Origin: Bacteroidales bacterium
Lineage (GTDB): Bacteria; Bacteroidota; Bacteroidia; Bacteroidales; Muribaculaceae
Assembly: GCA_900770215.1 (NCBI GenBank)
Contig: CAAGJW010000077.1
Span: forward strand, 1 to 54,420
DNA: 54,420 bases
Reading direction: 5' to 3'
Positions 47,209-54,420 of the stretch are shown piece by piece. Each line of letters starts with the position of its first letter. Positions within the stretch are counted from its first letter, which is position 1. A program made the translations under genes and the position numbers. The notes beneath the pieces are model-generated. The model was not told the DNA's origin. It was given only the letters and a program-made list of their open reading frames with translations, and made no database searches.

Positions 47209-48333
47209 TTAATTCTTTTTCAAATAAACATCCATCTGCGGATATGGGAAGTGCAGTCCTTCTTGTGGCAGTCGCTCATAGATGCACTCGTAGGTGTCGT
47301 AGAGCACCGCCCAGTAGTTTTCGGTAGAGGTCCAGGCACGCACCACAAGCACCACGGCACTGTCGCCCAAATTCTCTACAGCCACATAGGGCGTGCAGTC
47401 TTTTTTGGGCATCTTAGCTGCAAGCTGCTGCTGGCCGAGCTGTCTTATATTATAAACCTTTTGTTTAACCTTGCGATGCTTAAATAGTGATTTCCAATAA
47501 GATACTCTTTCGTTATGATCGGCATCAGCCGTTGGCTGTAATGGCTCAGTTGCTATGGTTTCGACAGGCAAAAAATCCTTCAGTATGCGACCGTCGGCAT
47601 GAAGGATGTCGAGCACAACCCGACGCGCACGTTTCACGTCATCGCCATAGGCAATCGACACGCGCCACTCGAGACGGTGATACTTTTCGGCCGAGAAATT
47701 GTTGATGGTGCCCGTCGACAACCCGCCATTGGGAACGATGATGCGCTCGTTGTTGTAGGTCGTGAGTATTGTGTGAAAAATCTGAATTTCCTTTACATAG
47801 CCCTTATACTCGCCAAAGACAATGTAGTCGCCCACTTTGTAAGGCTTTATGAGCAAAATCAAGACACCACCGGCAAAATTTTGCAGCGTTCCGCTCAAGG
47901 CCATGCCCACGGCCACGCCAGCCGAGGCAAAGATGGCAATAAACGAGCTTGTCTCAATGCCCAGGATGCCTATCACCGAAATGATGAGCACAAAAAGCAG
48001 GGTGATCTTCATAAAGCTCAGCAAGAAGGAGCTCAACGACCTGTCAACATCGCGATGGAGCAGAATGGCACGCACGATGTGATGCAGCCTGCCGATGACG
48101 AACCGGCCCAAATAGAACACCACCACGGCAGCCAGTATCCTGAAAGCCAAGTTCACGCATTGACTGGTCACATTATGCACAAGCGTGTCCCACTGGAACG
48201 TTTTCAGGTCGTGCTGAAGCTTGCCCGGGGTCAATTGCGACAAGGAGTCGGGCAAAGCCGCGATCTTAGTAGCAGTTTTGGCAATTGAGTCGTTAAGTGC
48301 ACCCTCTACCTGTAGCAATATTGCACCGAGCAT
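47209..48333 (-). CDS. MscS-family mechanosensitive ion channel
   Basis: A 374-residue inner-membrane channel that releases solutes on hypo-osmotic shock. A short N-terminal periplasmic helix precedes three membrane segments (~60-80, 100-125, 128-160); the last is the Gly/Ala-packed pore helix (AGVAVGMALSGTLQNFAGGVLILL). A beta domain follows (PYKVGDYI, GYVKEIQIFHTILTTYNNERIIVPNG). Compared with E. coli MscS (286 aa), the C-terminal alpha/beta domain carries an extra charged ~60-residue segment around residues 255-315. It has its own promoter, divergent from the TPR gene. Confidence 0.92.
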   Translation of the reverse strand: MLGAILLQVEGALNDSIAKTATKIAALPDSLSQLTPGKLQHDLKTFQWDTLVHNVTSQCVNLAFRILAAVVVFYLGRFVIGRLHHIVRAILLHRDVDRSLSSFLLSFMKITLLFVLIISVIGILGIETSSFIAIFASAGVAVGMALSGTLQNFAGGVLILLIKPYKVGDYIVFGEYKGYVKEIQIFHTILTTYNNERIIVPNGGLSTGTINNFSAEKYHRLEWRVSIAYGDDVKRARRVVLDILHADGRILKDFLPVETIATEPLQPTADADHNERVSYWKSLFKHRKVKQKVYNIRQLGQQQLAAKMPKKDCTPYVAVENLGDSAVVLVVRAWTSTENYWAVLYDTYECIYERLPQEGLHFPYPQMDVYLKKN

Positions 48334-48363
48334 AATGAGTAGGAATTAATTATTACAATAACG

Positions 48364-48371
48364 CAAAATTA
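48364..48371 (-). promoter_or_regulatory. MscS gene promoter -7 box (TAATTTTG)
   Basis: On the minus strand TAATTTTG lies 30 nt before the MscS start. Confidence 0.55.
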
Positions 48372-48413
48372 GCTAAATATCGTAAAACTGGCAAATGTTT
48401 GCTCTTTTAGCTG

Positions 48414-48421
48414 TATTTTTG
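48414..48421 (+). promoter_or_regulatory. TPR gene promoter -7 box (TATTTTTG)
   Basis: TATTTTTG lies 11 nt before the first ATG of the TPR protein, giving a nearly leaderless message. Confidence 0.5.
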
Positions 48422-48432
48422 CTAAAATTTTA

Positions 48433-49377
48433 ATGAGTGAAATGAATTTCAGATTTTATATACTCTCGGCAATGCTCATTCTGAGTGCCTCCCTGTGCCT
48501 GCACGCTCAAGTGGTGAACTCCATCAACCAGGACAACGTCAAAAAAAACTTGCCCAAGGCGCAGAAAACAGCCCCAGTCAAAGCTCCCCTGCCCATCGAC
48601 CCAAATGTGAAAATCGACACCACGACCACCTACTTCAGGATGGTCGACACCGCACAAGCCTATGTGCGGGAAAAAGATTGGAGCAAAGCTGAAGCCTATA
48701 TACGCAAAGCACTTGCCTCTGAGCCCACCAACCCTAACAATTCACTCTTGATTTCAAACCTGGCCACATTGCAGCGATACCAGGGAAACTTCAGCGATGC
48801 CATAAAAAACTACAACATGGCCATCGACATGACCCCCAATGCAGTGACAGTGCTCGGCAACCGAGCCGCCCTCTACCTCCAGGTCGACAGTATCGACCTA
48901 GCCAAGGCCGACTATGAGCGCATCATCGCTCTCGACCCATCGGGCGAGGAAGCGCGCTACAACTTGGGAATGATTCTCTTAGACCAGGGGAAGTACCAAG
49001 CGGCCGACGACCAATTTGAGGAAATACTGCGCTATCACCCCGAGTCGACACTCGCCGCCGAGGGAAAGGCTTTTCTCTACAAGGCAAAGGGTAACTACTA
49101 TAAGGCGGCCGACTACTTCAGCGACGTGATTAAATCACGGCCCACAGCCTCGCTTCACGCCAACAGGGCCGACTGCTACCTCATGCTCAAGCGGCTCAAC
49201 GATGCAGCCGACGACATCAACAGTGCACTCCAGGTCACCCCCGACGACGGATACCTCTACCTGCTCAGGGCAAAACTCAACAAGCTGCGCTATGAGGACG
49301 ATGCGGCCAAGCGCGATGTGGAACTGGCTATACAACATGGTGTTGACGCCAAGATTGCTAACAAAGCCATAAAATAA
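48433..49377 (+). CDS. Exported tetratricopeptide-repeat protein
   Basis: A 314-residue protein with a signal peptide (cut near CLHAQ) and about six TPR-type repeats from residue ~70 (for example KAEAYIRKALASEPTNPN, DAIKNYNMAIDMTPNAV, LAKADYERIIALDPSGE, AADDQFEEILRYHPEST, AADYFSDVIKSRPTASL, AADDINSALQVTPDDG). TPR arrays bind partner proteins; none can be named here. It is probably periplasmic or an outer-membrane partner. A second ATG at 48442 gives a tighter signal peptide. Followed by the HU-CCDC81/SPOR gene with its own promoter. Confidence 0.85.
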   Translation: MSEMNFRFYILSAMLILSASLCLHAQVVNSINQDNVKKNLPKAQKTAPVKAPLPIDPNVKIDTTTTYFRMVDTAQAYVREKDWSKAEAYIRKALASEPTNPNNSLLISNLATLQRYQGNFSDAIKNYNMAIDMTPNAVTVLGNRAALYLQVDSIDLAKADYERIIALDPSGEEARYNLGMILLDQGKYQAADDQFEEILRYHPESTLAAEGKAFLYKAKGNYYKAADYFSDVIKSRPTASLHANRADCYLMLKRLNDAADDINSALQVTPDDGYLYLLRAKLNKLRYEDDAAKRDVELAIQHGVDAKIANKAIK

Positions 49378-49402
49378 ACCATTCTTTAAATTGTTAAAAA
49401 GC

Positions 49403-49433
49403 TTTGCCAATCCGCAAAAAAGGCTTACATTTG
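49403..49433 (+). promoter_or_regulatory. Promoter of the HU-CCDC81/SPOR gene
   Basis: TTTG at 49403-49406 and TACATTTG at 49426-49433 are separated by 19 nt, an excellent Bacteroidota promoter. It ends 4 nt before the ATG at 49438, so the message is essentially leaderless unless a later ATG (49474) is used. Confidence 0.7.
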
Positions 49434-49437
49434 TTTG

Positions 49438-50481
49438 ATGATTTCGATAATTGAGCACATAGAATACTTGATCATGAGCAACGATTGTGTGGTGGTGCCT
49501 GGCTGGGGAGCCTTCATCGCACAATACTCATCTTCTACCTATATTCCCATTGCCGGCATGTTGCGACAGCCAAGCCGGAAGATAGGTTTCAATGCATCTA
49601 TCACTCACAACGACGGGCTGCTTGCCAACTCGATAGTGCGACGCCACAAGATATCCTACGAGCAGGCCAACGAAATCATCGACAGCAATGTTGCAGTCTA
49701 TCGCCAGGTGCTCGAAAGCGGCTCAGAGCTGCCTCTGGGGCACATAGGCTACTTCATGGTCAATGCCGAAGGCAACTATGAGTTTTCACCATTTGAGCAC
49801 GAGATGTGCAACGATGCTTTTTTTGGTCTCAGTCCAGTGTCCATACTTCCCATCGGGCAACTCGTTGCACAAGAAGAGCAAGGTGCCGAAGTGCCAGTTG
49901 CGGGCCCAACCGCCCCAATTGCCAGCAATGACGAGAGCCACGCCCGTGCCAGTTGGTTCGCAAGCCGTGTGATGAAAATTGCAGCTTCAATAGCGATTCT
50001 TCTTGCTTTGGGCATACTCTTCTCCACCCCAATTGCTGTTCACAACAACCAGCAATTGGCCTCGTTGAACGTGCCCAAGGTCGAAAAGCCCAAGCCTGCC
50101 GTGGCCGCTGCTCCTGCCAAGCACAAGATTGTGCAACCCCAGCGCGTACAAGCCCTGCCGGTAGAGGTGAAACTCACGGCTGACAGCGGCAGCAAGCATG
50201 ACGTCGTCGAGACCACAACGTCCCATAGCGTCACCGACATGAGCAAGCTGAAAAATCACAAGTCGGGGAAATATTACTTGGTGATATGCACGCTCTCGAG
50301 CCAGAAACAGGTGGACCAGTTTTTTGCGGCCAACACTGAGTTGCGCAATCAAGCCAAGGTGCAACACAAGCGAGGCAAATACCGCATCTACATAGCCCGC
50401 AGTAACAATTATGGAGAGCTTTTGGAAAAAGCACAACATCTGCCGGGGAAATGGGGAACCGGCTGGGTGACTACCGATTGA
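49438..50481 (+). CDS. HU-CCDC81 and SPOR domain protein
   Basis: A 347-residue protein from ATG 49438. N-terminal ~130 residues match the bacterial HU-CCDC81 pair (CVVVPGWGAFIAQY, RKIGFNASITHNDGLLANSIV, LGHIGYF). A single membrane helix lies near 180-200 (IAASIAILLALGILF), then a Pro/Ala/Lys-rich linker and a C-terminal SPOR domain (KYYLVICTLSSQKQVDQFF...YRIYIARSNNYGELLEKA). SPOR domains bind denuded septal peptidoglycan, so this is probably a cell-division or envelope protein with its N-terminal domain in the cytoplasm. The 3' end overlaps the convergent membrane-protein gene by 11 nt. Confidence 0.88.
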   Translation: MISIIEHIEYLIMSNDCVVVPGWGAFIAQYSSSTYIPIAGMLRQPSRKIGFNASITHNDGLLANSIVRRHKISYEQANEIIDSNVAVYRQVLESGSELPLGHIGYFMVNAEGNYEFSPFEHEMCNDAFFGLSPVSILPIGQLVAQEEQGAEVPVAGPTAPIASNDESHARASWFASRVMKIAASIAILLALGILFSTPIAVHNNQQLASLNVPKVEKPKPAVAAAPAKHKIVQPQRVQALPVEVKLTADSGSKHDVVETTTSHSVTDMSKLKNHKSGKYYLVICTLSSQKQVDQFFAANTELRNQAKVQHKRGKYRIYIARSNNYGELLEKAQHLPGKWGTGWVTTD

Positions 50482-50941
50482 GATTTCCAGTCACTACCCG
50501 TGCAAAACTGTGAATGTCGTCCAAGCCCGCAAAAGCCCCTCGCGGGAGCACCAAGTATTGATATCTCCGCACATTCAACTGCACCAGCACATAGCTTCCC
50601 TTGGCATAAACACCACTCACCATCTTCCAGCCCACAAGTGCAGTCTTCCCTGGGCCGAAATCAAGCAGCAACCCGTCATTGCTGGCCGTGACTGTCTTCT
50701 CCACAATCGACCACCGTGTCTCGACTGTTAGCATATAGTAGAAATACACGAGTGCCATCACCATGGGGATGACTACAAGCAATGCCATGAGCGCCACCAC
50801 AAAATAGCGCCAGTCGAGCATGCCGAGAGCTGCAAACAGCACTACTGGCAGCACAAACCAGAACCAGTTGTCGCTCCAGAAGATTGAAAACAGGAGCCGG
50901 GAATATTCACTGGCGGTAATGTGGCACGGTGCAGTAGTCAT
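50471..50941 (-). CDS. YcxB-like membrane protein
   Basis: A 156-residue protein with two adjacent membrane segments (~25-45 and 48-70) followed by a soluble beta-rich part. The ending (YQYLVLPRGAFAGLDDIHSFARVV) is the pattern of YcxB-family C-terminal domains: a YxxLP-x-AF turn then a helix. The function of the family is unknown. Its ATG overlaps the stop of the C45 hydrolase gene by 4 nt, so it is translationally coupled to it. Confidence 0.7.
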   Translation of the reverse strand: MTTAPCHITASEYSRLLFSIFWSDNWFWFVLPVVLFAALGMLDWRYFVVALMALLVVIPMVMALVYFYYMLTVETRWSIVEKTVTASNDGLLLDFGPGKTALVGWKMVSGVYAKGSYVLVQLNVRRYQYLVLPRGAFAGLDDIHSFARVVTGNLNR

Positions 50942-52095
50942 CTCTTGCGGCGTTTCTTGGGTTGGATCTTCTTTTTGGCATATTGTGCACGCCGCTTGGC
51001 AAGCTCGGCATAGCCAGCCTCGTAGGCCCTCATGTTACGAGGGTTAAGCACTTGACAATATCCCGTGCCTTGGGCGTTGTAGAGTTTGCTCAAGTTCAGA
51101 TAGTGCTTTCCGTTACCTCTTGTGATTGAAAACACGCTGTCTTTGCGTGCATTCACCATGTCGCACTGCGGGGCATGATTTTTCTCACCCTGTCCCTGCA
51201 AGGCAATGGGCACACCGCCATCCCACAACCACACAGGCATGACCTCGGCGCAAGGCGGATAACCCAAACCTATCCACATGGTCGTGAGCAAAGGACTCTC
51301 GCCAGGCACAACGCCTTCGACTACTGTTGTGGCAGTAGAAATGCGACGAGGAATGAAATCCTGGTCAACAAGCCAGGTTATTGCCGTGTCGTGGGTGAAG
51401 TCGTGCCCGAGCAGGCTGTGATAGAATGAGCGCGACAGCTCCTCGGTGAACACAGCCGGCGTGAAATCGCGGCGGGCAATGTGCGGGGCAAGCAGTGACT
51501 TCTCGCTTTCATATCGCACATAGCCCATGCCCTCGTCGGCGCGACCGCTCATCGAGTAGTTGGTGCGCATCAGTATCCCGTCGGGAGCATCATCGAGGCT
51601 GTATTTTGTGTAGGAGAAATTACATGTTTCAAAGTAGGCTCCGTTGCCTTGAGCGTCGATCACGCCGAAATTGGCTTCTACCCCCAAAGGCTTTGGCTGC
51701 GAGTTCAACAACAGCTCAAAGTCGGCTACTGTAGTGCACTTTTCCAAAGCAAGTTTCATCAACACGCCCTCACGATCCATGTCTCTCTCAGGCACCGTGT
51801 CGTTTTTCAAGTTATATGACGCTGTGTTCATTATGGCAAAGCCCTTTTCATTGTAGCCCATCCACACAGCAGTGTCGTTGCGATCGCGAGCGTCGAAGAG
51901 CCCCACAAAAGCATAGCAGCCATCGTGGGCATCGATGCGCTTCACGCGGTTGTTCATGTCGCTCGTGTCGCGGTTTTTCCACATCAAGGGACGGCCATTG
52001 GCTGTGAGACGACCCGACACGATGGCCGATGTGCACGCCAGGCCTCCGATTGCGCATGCCAGGAGCAGCAGCGCCAGCAAGTTGCGTAGTTTCAT
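50938..52095 (-). CDS. C45-type Ntn hydrolase, exported
   Basis: A 385-residue protein from ATG 52095 (MKLRNLLALL); the frame is open 40 codons further but the signal peptide fixes the start. After the hydrophobic leader comes GGLA-CTSAIVSG: the Cys at 21 would be the N-terminal nucleophile of family C45/acyl-CoA:6-APA acyltransferase-type Ntn hydrolases, freed by removal of the leader. GRPLMWKNRDT and GYNEKGFAIMNT also fit. Amide hydrolysis in the periplasm is likely; the substrate is unknown. The C-terminus is very basic (KKKIQPKKRRKR). Coupled to the YcxB-like gene. Confidence 0.8.
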   Translation of the reverse strand: MKLRNLLALLLLACAIGGLACTSAIVSGRLTANGRPLMWKNRDTSDMNNRVKRIDAHDGCYAFVGLFDARDRNDTAVWMGYNEKGFAIMNTASYNLKNDTVPERDMDREGVLMKLALEKCTTVADFELLLNSQPKPLGVEANFGVIDAQGNGAYFETCNFSYTKYSLDDAPDGILMRTNYSMSGRADEGMGYVRYESEKSLLAPHIARRDFTPAVFTEELSRSFYHSLLGHDFTHDTAITWLVDQDFIPRRISTATTVVEGVVPGESPLLTTMWIGLGYPPCAEVMPVWLWDGGVPIALQGQGEKNHAPQCDMVNARKDSVFSITRGNGKHYLNLSKLYNAQGTGYCQVLNPRNMRAYEAGYAELAKRRAQYAKKKIQPKKRRKR

Positions 52096-52124
52096 AAAAT
52101 GATGCAATGTTTTCAATTTGTTTC

Positions 52125-52156
52125 CAAAATTACGAAACAAAGACAAAAATAGCAAA
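52125..52156 (-). promoter_or_regulatory. Promoter of the C45 hydrolase gene
   Basis: On the minus strand TTTG at 52153-52156 and TAATTTTG at 52125-52132 are 20 nt apart, matching the Bacteroidota pattern, about 30 nt before the ATG. Confidence 0.65.
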
Positions 52157-52237
52157 TATTGTTTATCCTTTAGCATTGAGTTTGCTTTTGATTCAATTAA
52201 TGAAAGTCCATACATAGACGTGTGTTGAGTTTTTTAG

Positions 52238-52245
52238 TAACTTTG
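52238..52245 (+). promoter_or_regulatory. Thioesterase-dprA promoter -7 box (TAACTTTG)
   Basis: TAACTTTG ends 4 nt before the thioesterase ATG at 52250, implying a leaderless or nearly leaderless message. Confidence 0.6.
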
Positions 52246-52249
52246 CAAC

Positions 52250-52669
52250 ATGAACAAAGTGGAGAAGAAAGATTACATTTTCTCGATCGAGATACCTGTG
52301 CGCGATTATGAACTTGATGCCGAAGGCATCGTGAACAACGCCAATTACTTGCACTACATGGAATACAGCCGTCACTGCTTCTGCCAGGAGGCTGGCTTCT
52401 CATTTGGGCAAATGAGCGAAGCGGGCATAGTACCCGTGCTTAGCCACGTGGAGGTGGACTACAAGACCCCACTTCACAGCGGCGACGTGATGCTGAGCAA
52501 GCTGTGGATAGAGCGGCTGGGGGTGCGCTTTGTATTTCACCAGGACATTTTCAACAAGGCTACGGGCGCGATGGTGATTAGCGGTGTGGCCAGCGTGGTG
52601 TGTGTCGAAAATGGGCAGCTGAGCCGTGGAGAGAAACTTGCCGAGGCCTTCAAGCAATATTTGCAATGA
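52250..52669 (+). CDS. Acyl-CoA thioesterase, 4HBT hot-dog fold
   Basis: A 139-residue single hot-dog domain of the 4-hydroxybenzoyl-CoA thioesterase type. YELDAEGIVNNANYLHYMEYSRHCF is the N-terminal active-site strand-helix, with Asp as the expected catalytic residue, and VEVDYKTPLHSGD is the central strand. It hydrolyses acyl-CoA or acyl-ACP thioesters; the substrate is unknown. Cytoplasmic. Its TGA overlaps the ATG of dprA (ATGA), so the two genes are coupled. Confidence 0.88.
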   Translation: MNKVEKKDYIFSIEIPVRDYELDAEGIVNNANYLHYMEYSRHCFCQEAGFSFGQMSEAGIVPVLSHVEVDYKTPLHSGDVMLSKLWIERLGVRFVFHQDIFNKATGAMVISGVASVVCVENGQLSRGEKLAEAFKQYLQ

Positions 52670-53778
52670 ACGAGATCGACCTCACCTATCGCATTGCCTT
52701 TGGCATGATACGCGGCATGGGCGTAGACCTGGCTCAGAAATTTCTAGCTGTGATACCCAGCGAGAAGGACTTCTTCGACATGCCCGACGCCGAGTTGCAG
52801 GCAATCACCTCAAGCCGCAGCCGCATCACCGAGAAATGCTATCGCAATGCCTGCCTTGAAAAGGCGCAGCATGAGCTCGACTTCATCGAGAAAAACGGCA
52901 TCGCCGTCACTTATTTCACCGACAGCGATTATCCAAAACGCCTATTGAACGCCCCCGACTCCCCTATTGTGCTTTTTTCACTGGGCTCATGCAACCTCGA
53001 TGCACTGCATGTGGTGAGTATCGTGGGCACACGGCGCTGCACCGAGTATGGTCGGCACTACTGTAGCGCTCTTGTGCAACAGCTCAGCAACCAGCTCAAC
53101 GACTTGGTGATCGTGAGCGGACTGGCCTATGGCACCGACATCACAGCCCATCGCGCTGCCATGAAGTGCGAAGTGCCTACCGTGGCTGTGCAAGCCTGCG
53201 GGCTTAATAAGATATACCCTGCCGAGCACCGCAACGATGCTATCGAAATCGTGCGGCGTGGCGGAGCCATTGTGAGCGACTACACGAGCCAGGATGCTTT
53301 GCACCGCGGCAACTTTGTGGCCCGCAATCGCATCATCGCCGGGTTGAGCGATTGCACTGTTGTGGTGGAGTCGGCCGAAAAAGGTGGATCGCTCATCACT
53401 GCACACATTGCACAGAGCTACAACCGCGATGTCTTTGCCCTGCCTGGCCGAGTGGGCGACGAGTTCTCCAAGGGCTGCAACCGCCTCATTCAAAACAACC
53501 AAGCCATGCTCATCACCTGTGCCAGCGACTTGATCAATGCCATGCGATGGGAAAACAAAAAGAGCAATAAGCCCACTGCCGAGCTAGAGATGTTCCCCAA
53601 GCTTAATGCCGAGGAGCAAAAGGTGGTCGACATCATAAGGCAGGCAGGCGACATACACATCAACACTCTTGCTGAGCGTGCCGGTATGCCTGTGTATCGC
53701 ATCATGAGCACAGTAGTAGAACTTGATTGCCGTGGCATCATTCTCACCCTGCCCGGCTGTCGCTACACTATGGCTTGA
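52666..53778 (+). CDS. dprA: DNA-processing protein DprA
   Basis: A 370-residue protein from ATG 52666, which overlaps the thioesterase stop by 4 nt. DprA loads RecA on incoming single-stranded DNA in transformation. Visible: an N-terminal SAM-like helical domain, the Rossmann core with SIVGTRRCTEYGR near 118-130, SGLAYGTDITAHRAAM near 150, RNRIIAGLSD and GGSLITA, and a C-terminal winged-helix DprA domain (INTLAERAGMPVYRIMSTVVELDCRGII). Full length. Bacteroidales keep dprA although few have been shown to be naturally competent. Confidence 0.95.
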   Translation: MNEIDLTYRIAFGMIRGMGVDLAQKFLAVIPSEKDFFDMPDAELQAITSSRSRITEKCYRNACLEKAQHELDFIEKNGIAVTYFTDSDYPKRLLNAPDSPIVLFSLGSCNLDALHVVSIVGTRRCTEYGRHYCSALVQQLSNQLNDLVIVSGLAYGTDITAHRAAMKCEVPTVAVQACGLNKIYPAEHRNDAIEIVRRGGAIVSDYTSQDALHRGNFVARNRIIAGLSDCTVVVESAEKGGSLITAHIAQSYNRDVFALPGRVGDEFSKGCNRLIQNNQAMLITCASDLINAMRWENKKSNKPTAELEMFPKLNAEEQKVVDIIRQAGDIHINTLAERAGMPVYRIMSTVVELDCRGIILTLPGCRYTMA

Positions 53779-53872
53779 GCTATACTTTCATCCATCTTCC
53801 ACAATTGACTGAAGGACAAAACAAAACGCACAATGTTTTCTTTCACTTGAGAACTATTTAATCAACACATAT

Positions 53873-54187
53873 ATGAATCTAAAAGATGTAGAAGTGGCTT
53901 CAGCCAACATCAGGTAGTAGTAGTATCACAAGTTGGAAGTGAAATATCACGGGTCAACATGGGCGCTGGAAGAAGATGCCCTTGCTTTCCTGACCGACGC
54001 CGGTCTCATAGGTCGCATGGTAATGGATCACGAAGGCCGATGGCCAATCGACAGCAAAGCAAAGTTGCCTTATAAGATAGGAGAATGCGTGTGGTGGCTT
54101 GCCGAGATGTCGACAAGAATGGAATTTGATTTTCAGCACTGTGTAGAACATTTCATCGAAGCGAAGACTAAAGAGCTCAATACATAG
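53873..54187 (+). pseudogene. MazG-like gene interrupted by three consecutive in-frame TAG codons
   Basis: The frame from ATG 53873 encodes MNLKDVEVASANIR, then TAG-TAG-TAG at 53915-53923, then in the same frame YHKLEVKYHGSTWALEEDALAFLTDAG...KIGECVWWLAEMSTRMEF to a stop at 54187. Both sides fit the MazG-like family of small Bacteroidota proteins (nucleotide pyrophosphohydrolase fold), whose N-terminus should run IRxxYHxLE without a break. The downstream part keeps a good frame with a TTG at 53933 as a possible restart, but that would lose helix 1. TAG is an ordinary stop elsewhere in this window (mutS2, rseP, ppdK), so genome-wide recoding is unlikely. Pseudogene, read-through and downstream restart are all possible. 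Confidence 0.6.
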
Positions 54188-54420
54188 GATGTAAACAAAC
54201 GAAAAAAACACAGCATCACCATGCTACCATGGGCATAAAAGATTTTATCCCGTGAAACGGGCGACACAGTGTAGGCAGGCGGTGGAGCGAGCCCACGGGG
54301 CGAGCGCAACCCCTGTAAAACAGCGGTGCAAGCCCCGTCAGGCGGCGGCACAGAACGCTGACGGCGCATTGGGAACTACACTGTGTGGGTGATGACGCTG
54401 CCACCCCTATAGGGCTTGCC
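54188..54420 (+). ncRNA. GC-rich structured non-coding stretch, possible 5' part of a group II intron (runs off the window)
   Basis: No credible ORF. Hairpin CCCGT-gaa-ACGGG at 54249-54261. An 11-bp perfect inverted repeat ACACAGTGTAG (54264-54274) / CTACACTGTGT (54376-54386) encloses ~100 nt with further GC-rich pairings (for example GTCAG/CTGAC). The CTGTAAAACAGC and GGTGCAAGCC strings are reminiscent of group II intron domain I, but the usual GUGYG 5' end is not evident and no reverse transcriptase gene is in view. Class uncertain; strand assumed. Confidence 0.3.

Noticed and set aside
53915..53923. TAG reassigned as a sense codon in this organism
   Set aside because: TAG terminates several intact housekeeping genes in the window (mutS2, rseP, ppdK), so general reassignment does not fit.
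1..54420. CRISPR arrays, insertion sequences, tRNA or rRNA genes
   Set aside because: No regularly spaced direct repeats, no transposase ORFs and no tRNA-type T-arm other than that of tmRNA were seen by eye.

Overview
The window looks like a chromosomal segment from a member of the Bacteroidales (Bacteroidota), perhaps Muribaculaceae or Prevotellaceae. The evidence is: Bacteroidota-type promoters (TAnnTTTG) a few bases to tens of bases upstream of many starts; a tmRNA whose tag reads GENNYALAA; a type III glutamine synthetase; DUF4465, CUB-like and BNR-associated domains with a type IX-like C-terminal sorting domain; an HU-CCDC81/SPOR protein; and a dxr-rseP pair. The family-level placement is inference.

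Layout. 1-12.0 kb is mostly housekeeping: a lipoprotein, an MBL-fold hydrolase and mutS2; on the minus strand a small exported protein, a LUD-domain protein and a mini-lipoprotein; then dxr, rseP, an RlmI-like methyltransferase and a dipeptidyl-peptidase III. 12.1-22.5 kb is one enormous minus-strand gene (3423 codons) for a polyvalent protein of the kind found in conjugative elements and phages. It stands alone between dpp3 and ppdK with no mobility genes, looks cut at its N-terminus and carries a 1-nt frameshift at its C-terminus. 22.6-27.7 kb holds ppdK, the rpsF-rpsR-rplI operon and a DUF4369 lipoprotein. tmRNA lies at 27.8-28.2 kb. 28.3-35.1 kb is a 2087-residue multidomain surface protein preceded by a clear cobalamin riboswitch. 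Divergent from it are nrdD-nrdG (anaerobic ribonucleotide reductase and activase) and an ATP:corrinoid adenosyltransferase. 39-43 kb carries glnN and a PurF-like amidophosphoribosyltransferase. 43-47 kb is a recJ-recQ operon, followed by an MscS channel, a TPR protein, an HU-CCDC81/SPOR protein, a C45 hydrolase with a membrane protein, and a thioesterase-dprA operon. The end holds a MazG-like gene broken by three consecutive in-frame TAG codons, then a GC-rich structured non-coding stretch running off the window.

The most unusual points are: (1) the B12-riboswitch-controlled giant surface protein next to a corrinoid adenosyltransferase operon; (2) the solitary, damaged polyvalent mega-gene with three LPD3-like modules, several other effector-like folds and three zincin-type HExxH sites; (3) the TAG-TAG-TAG interruption in an otherwise intact MazG-like frame; (4) the terminal structured RNA candidate.
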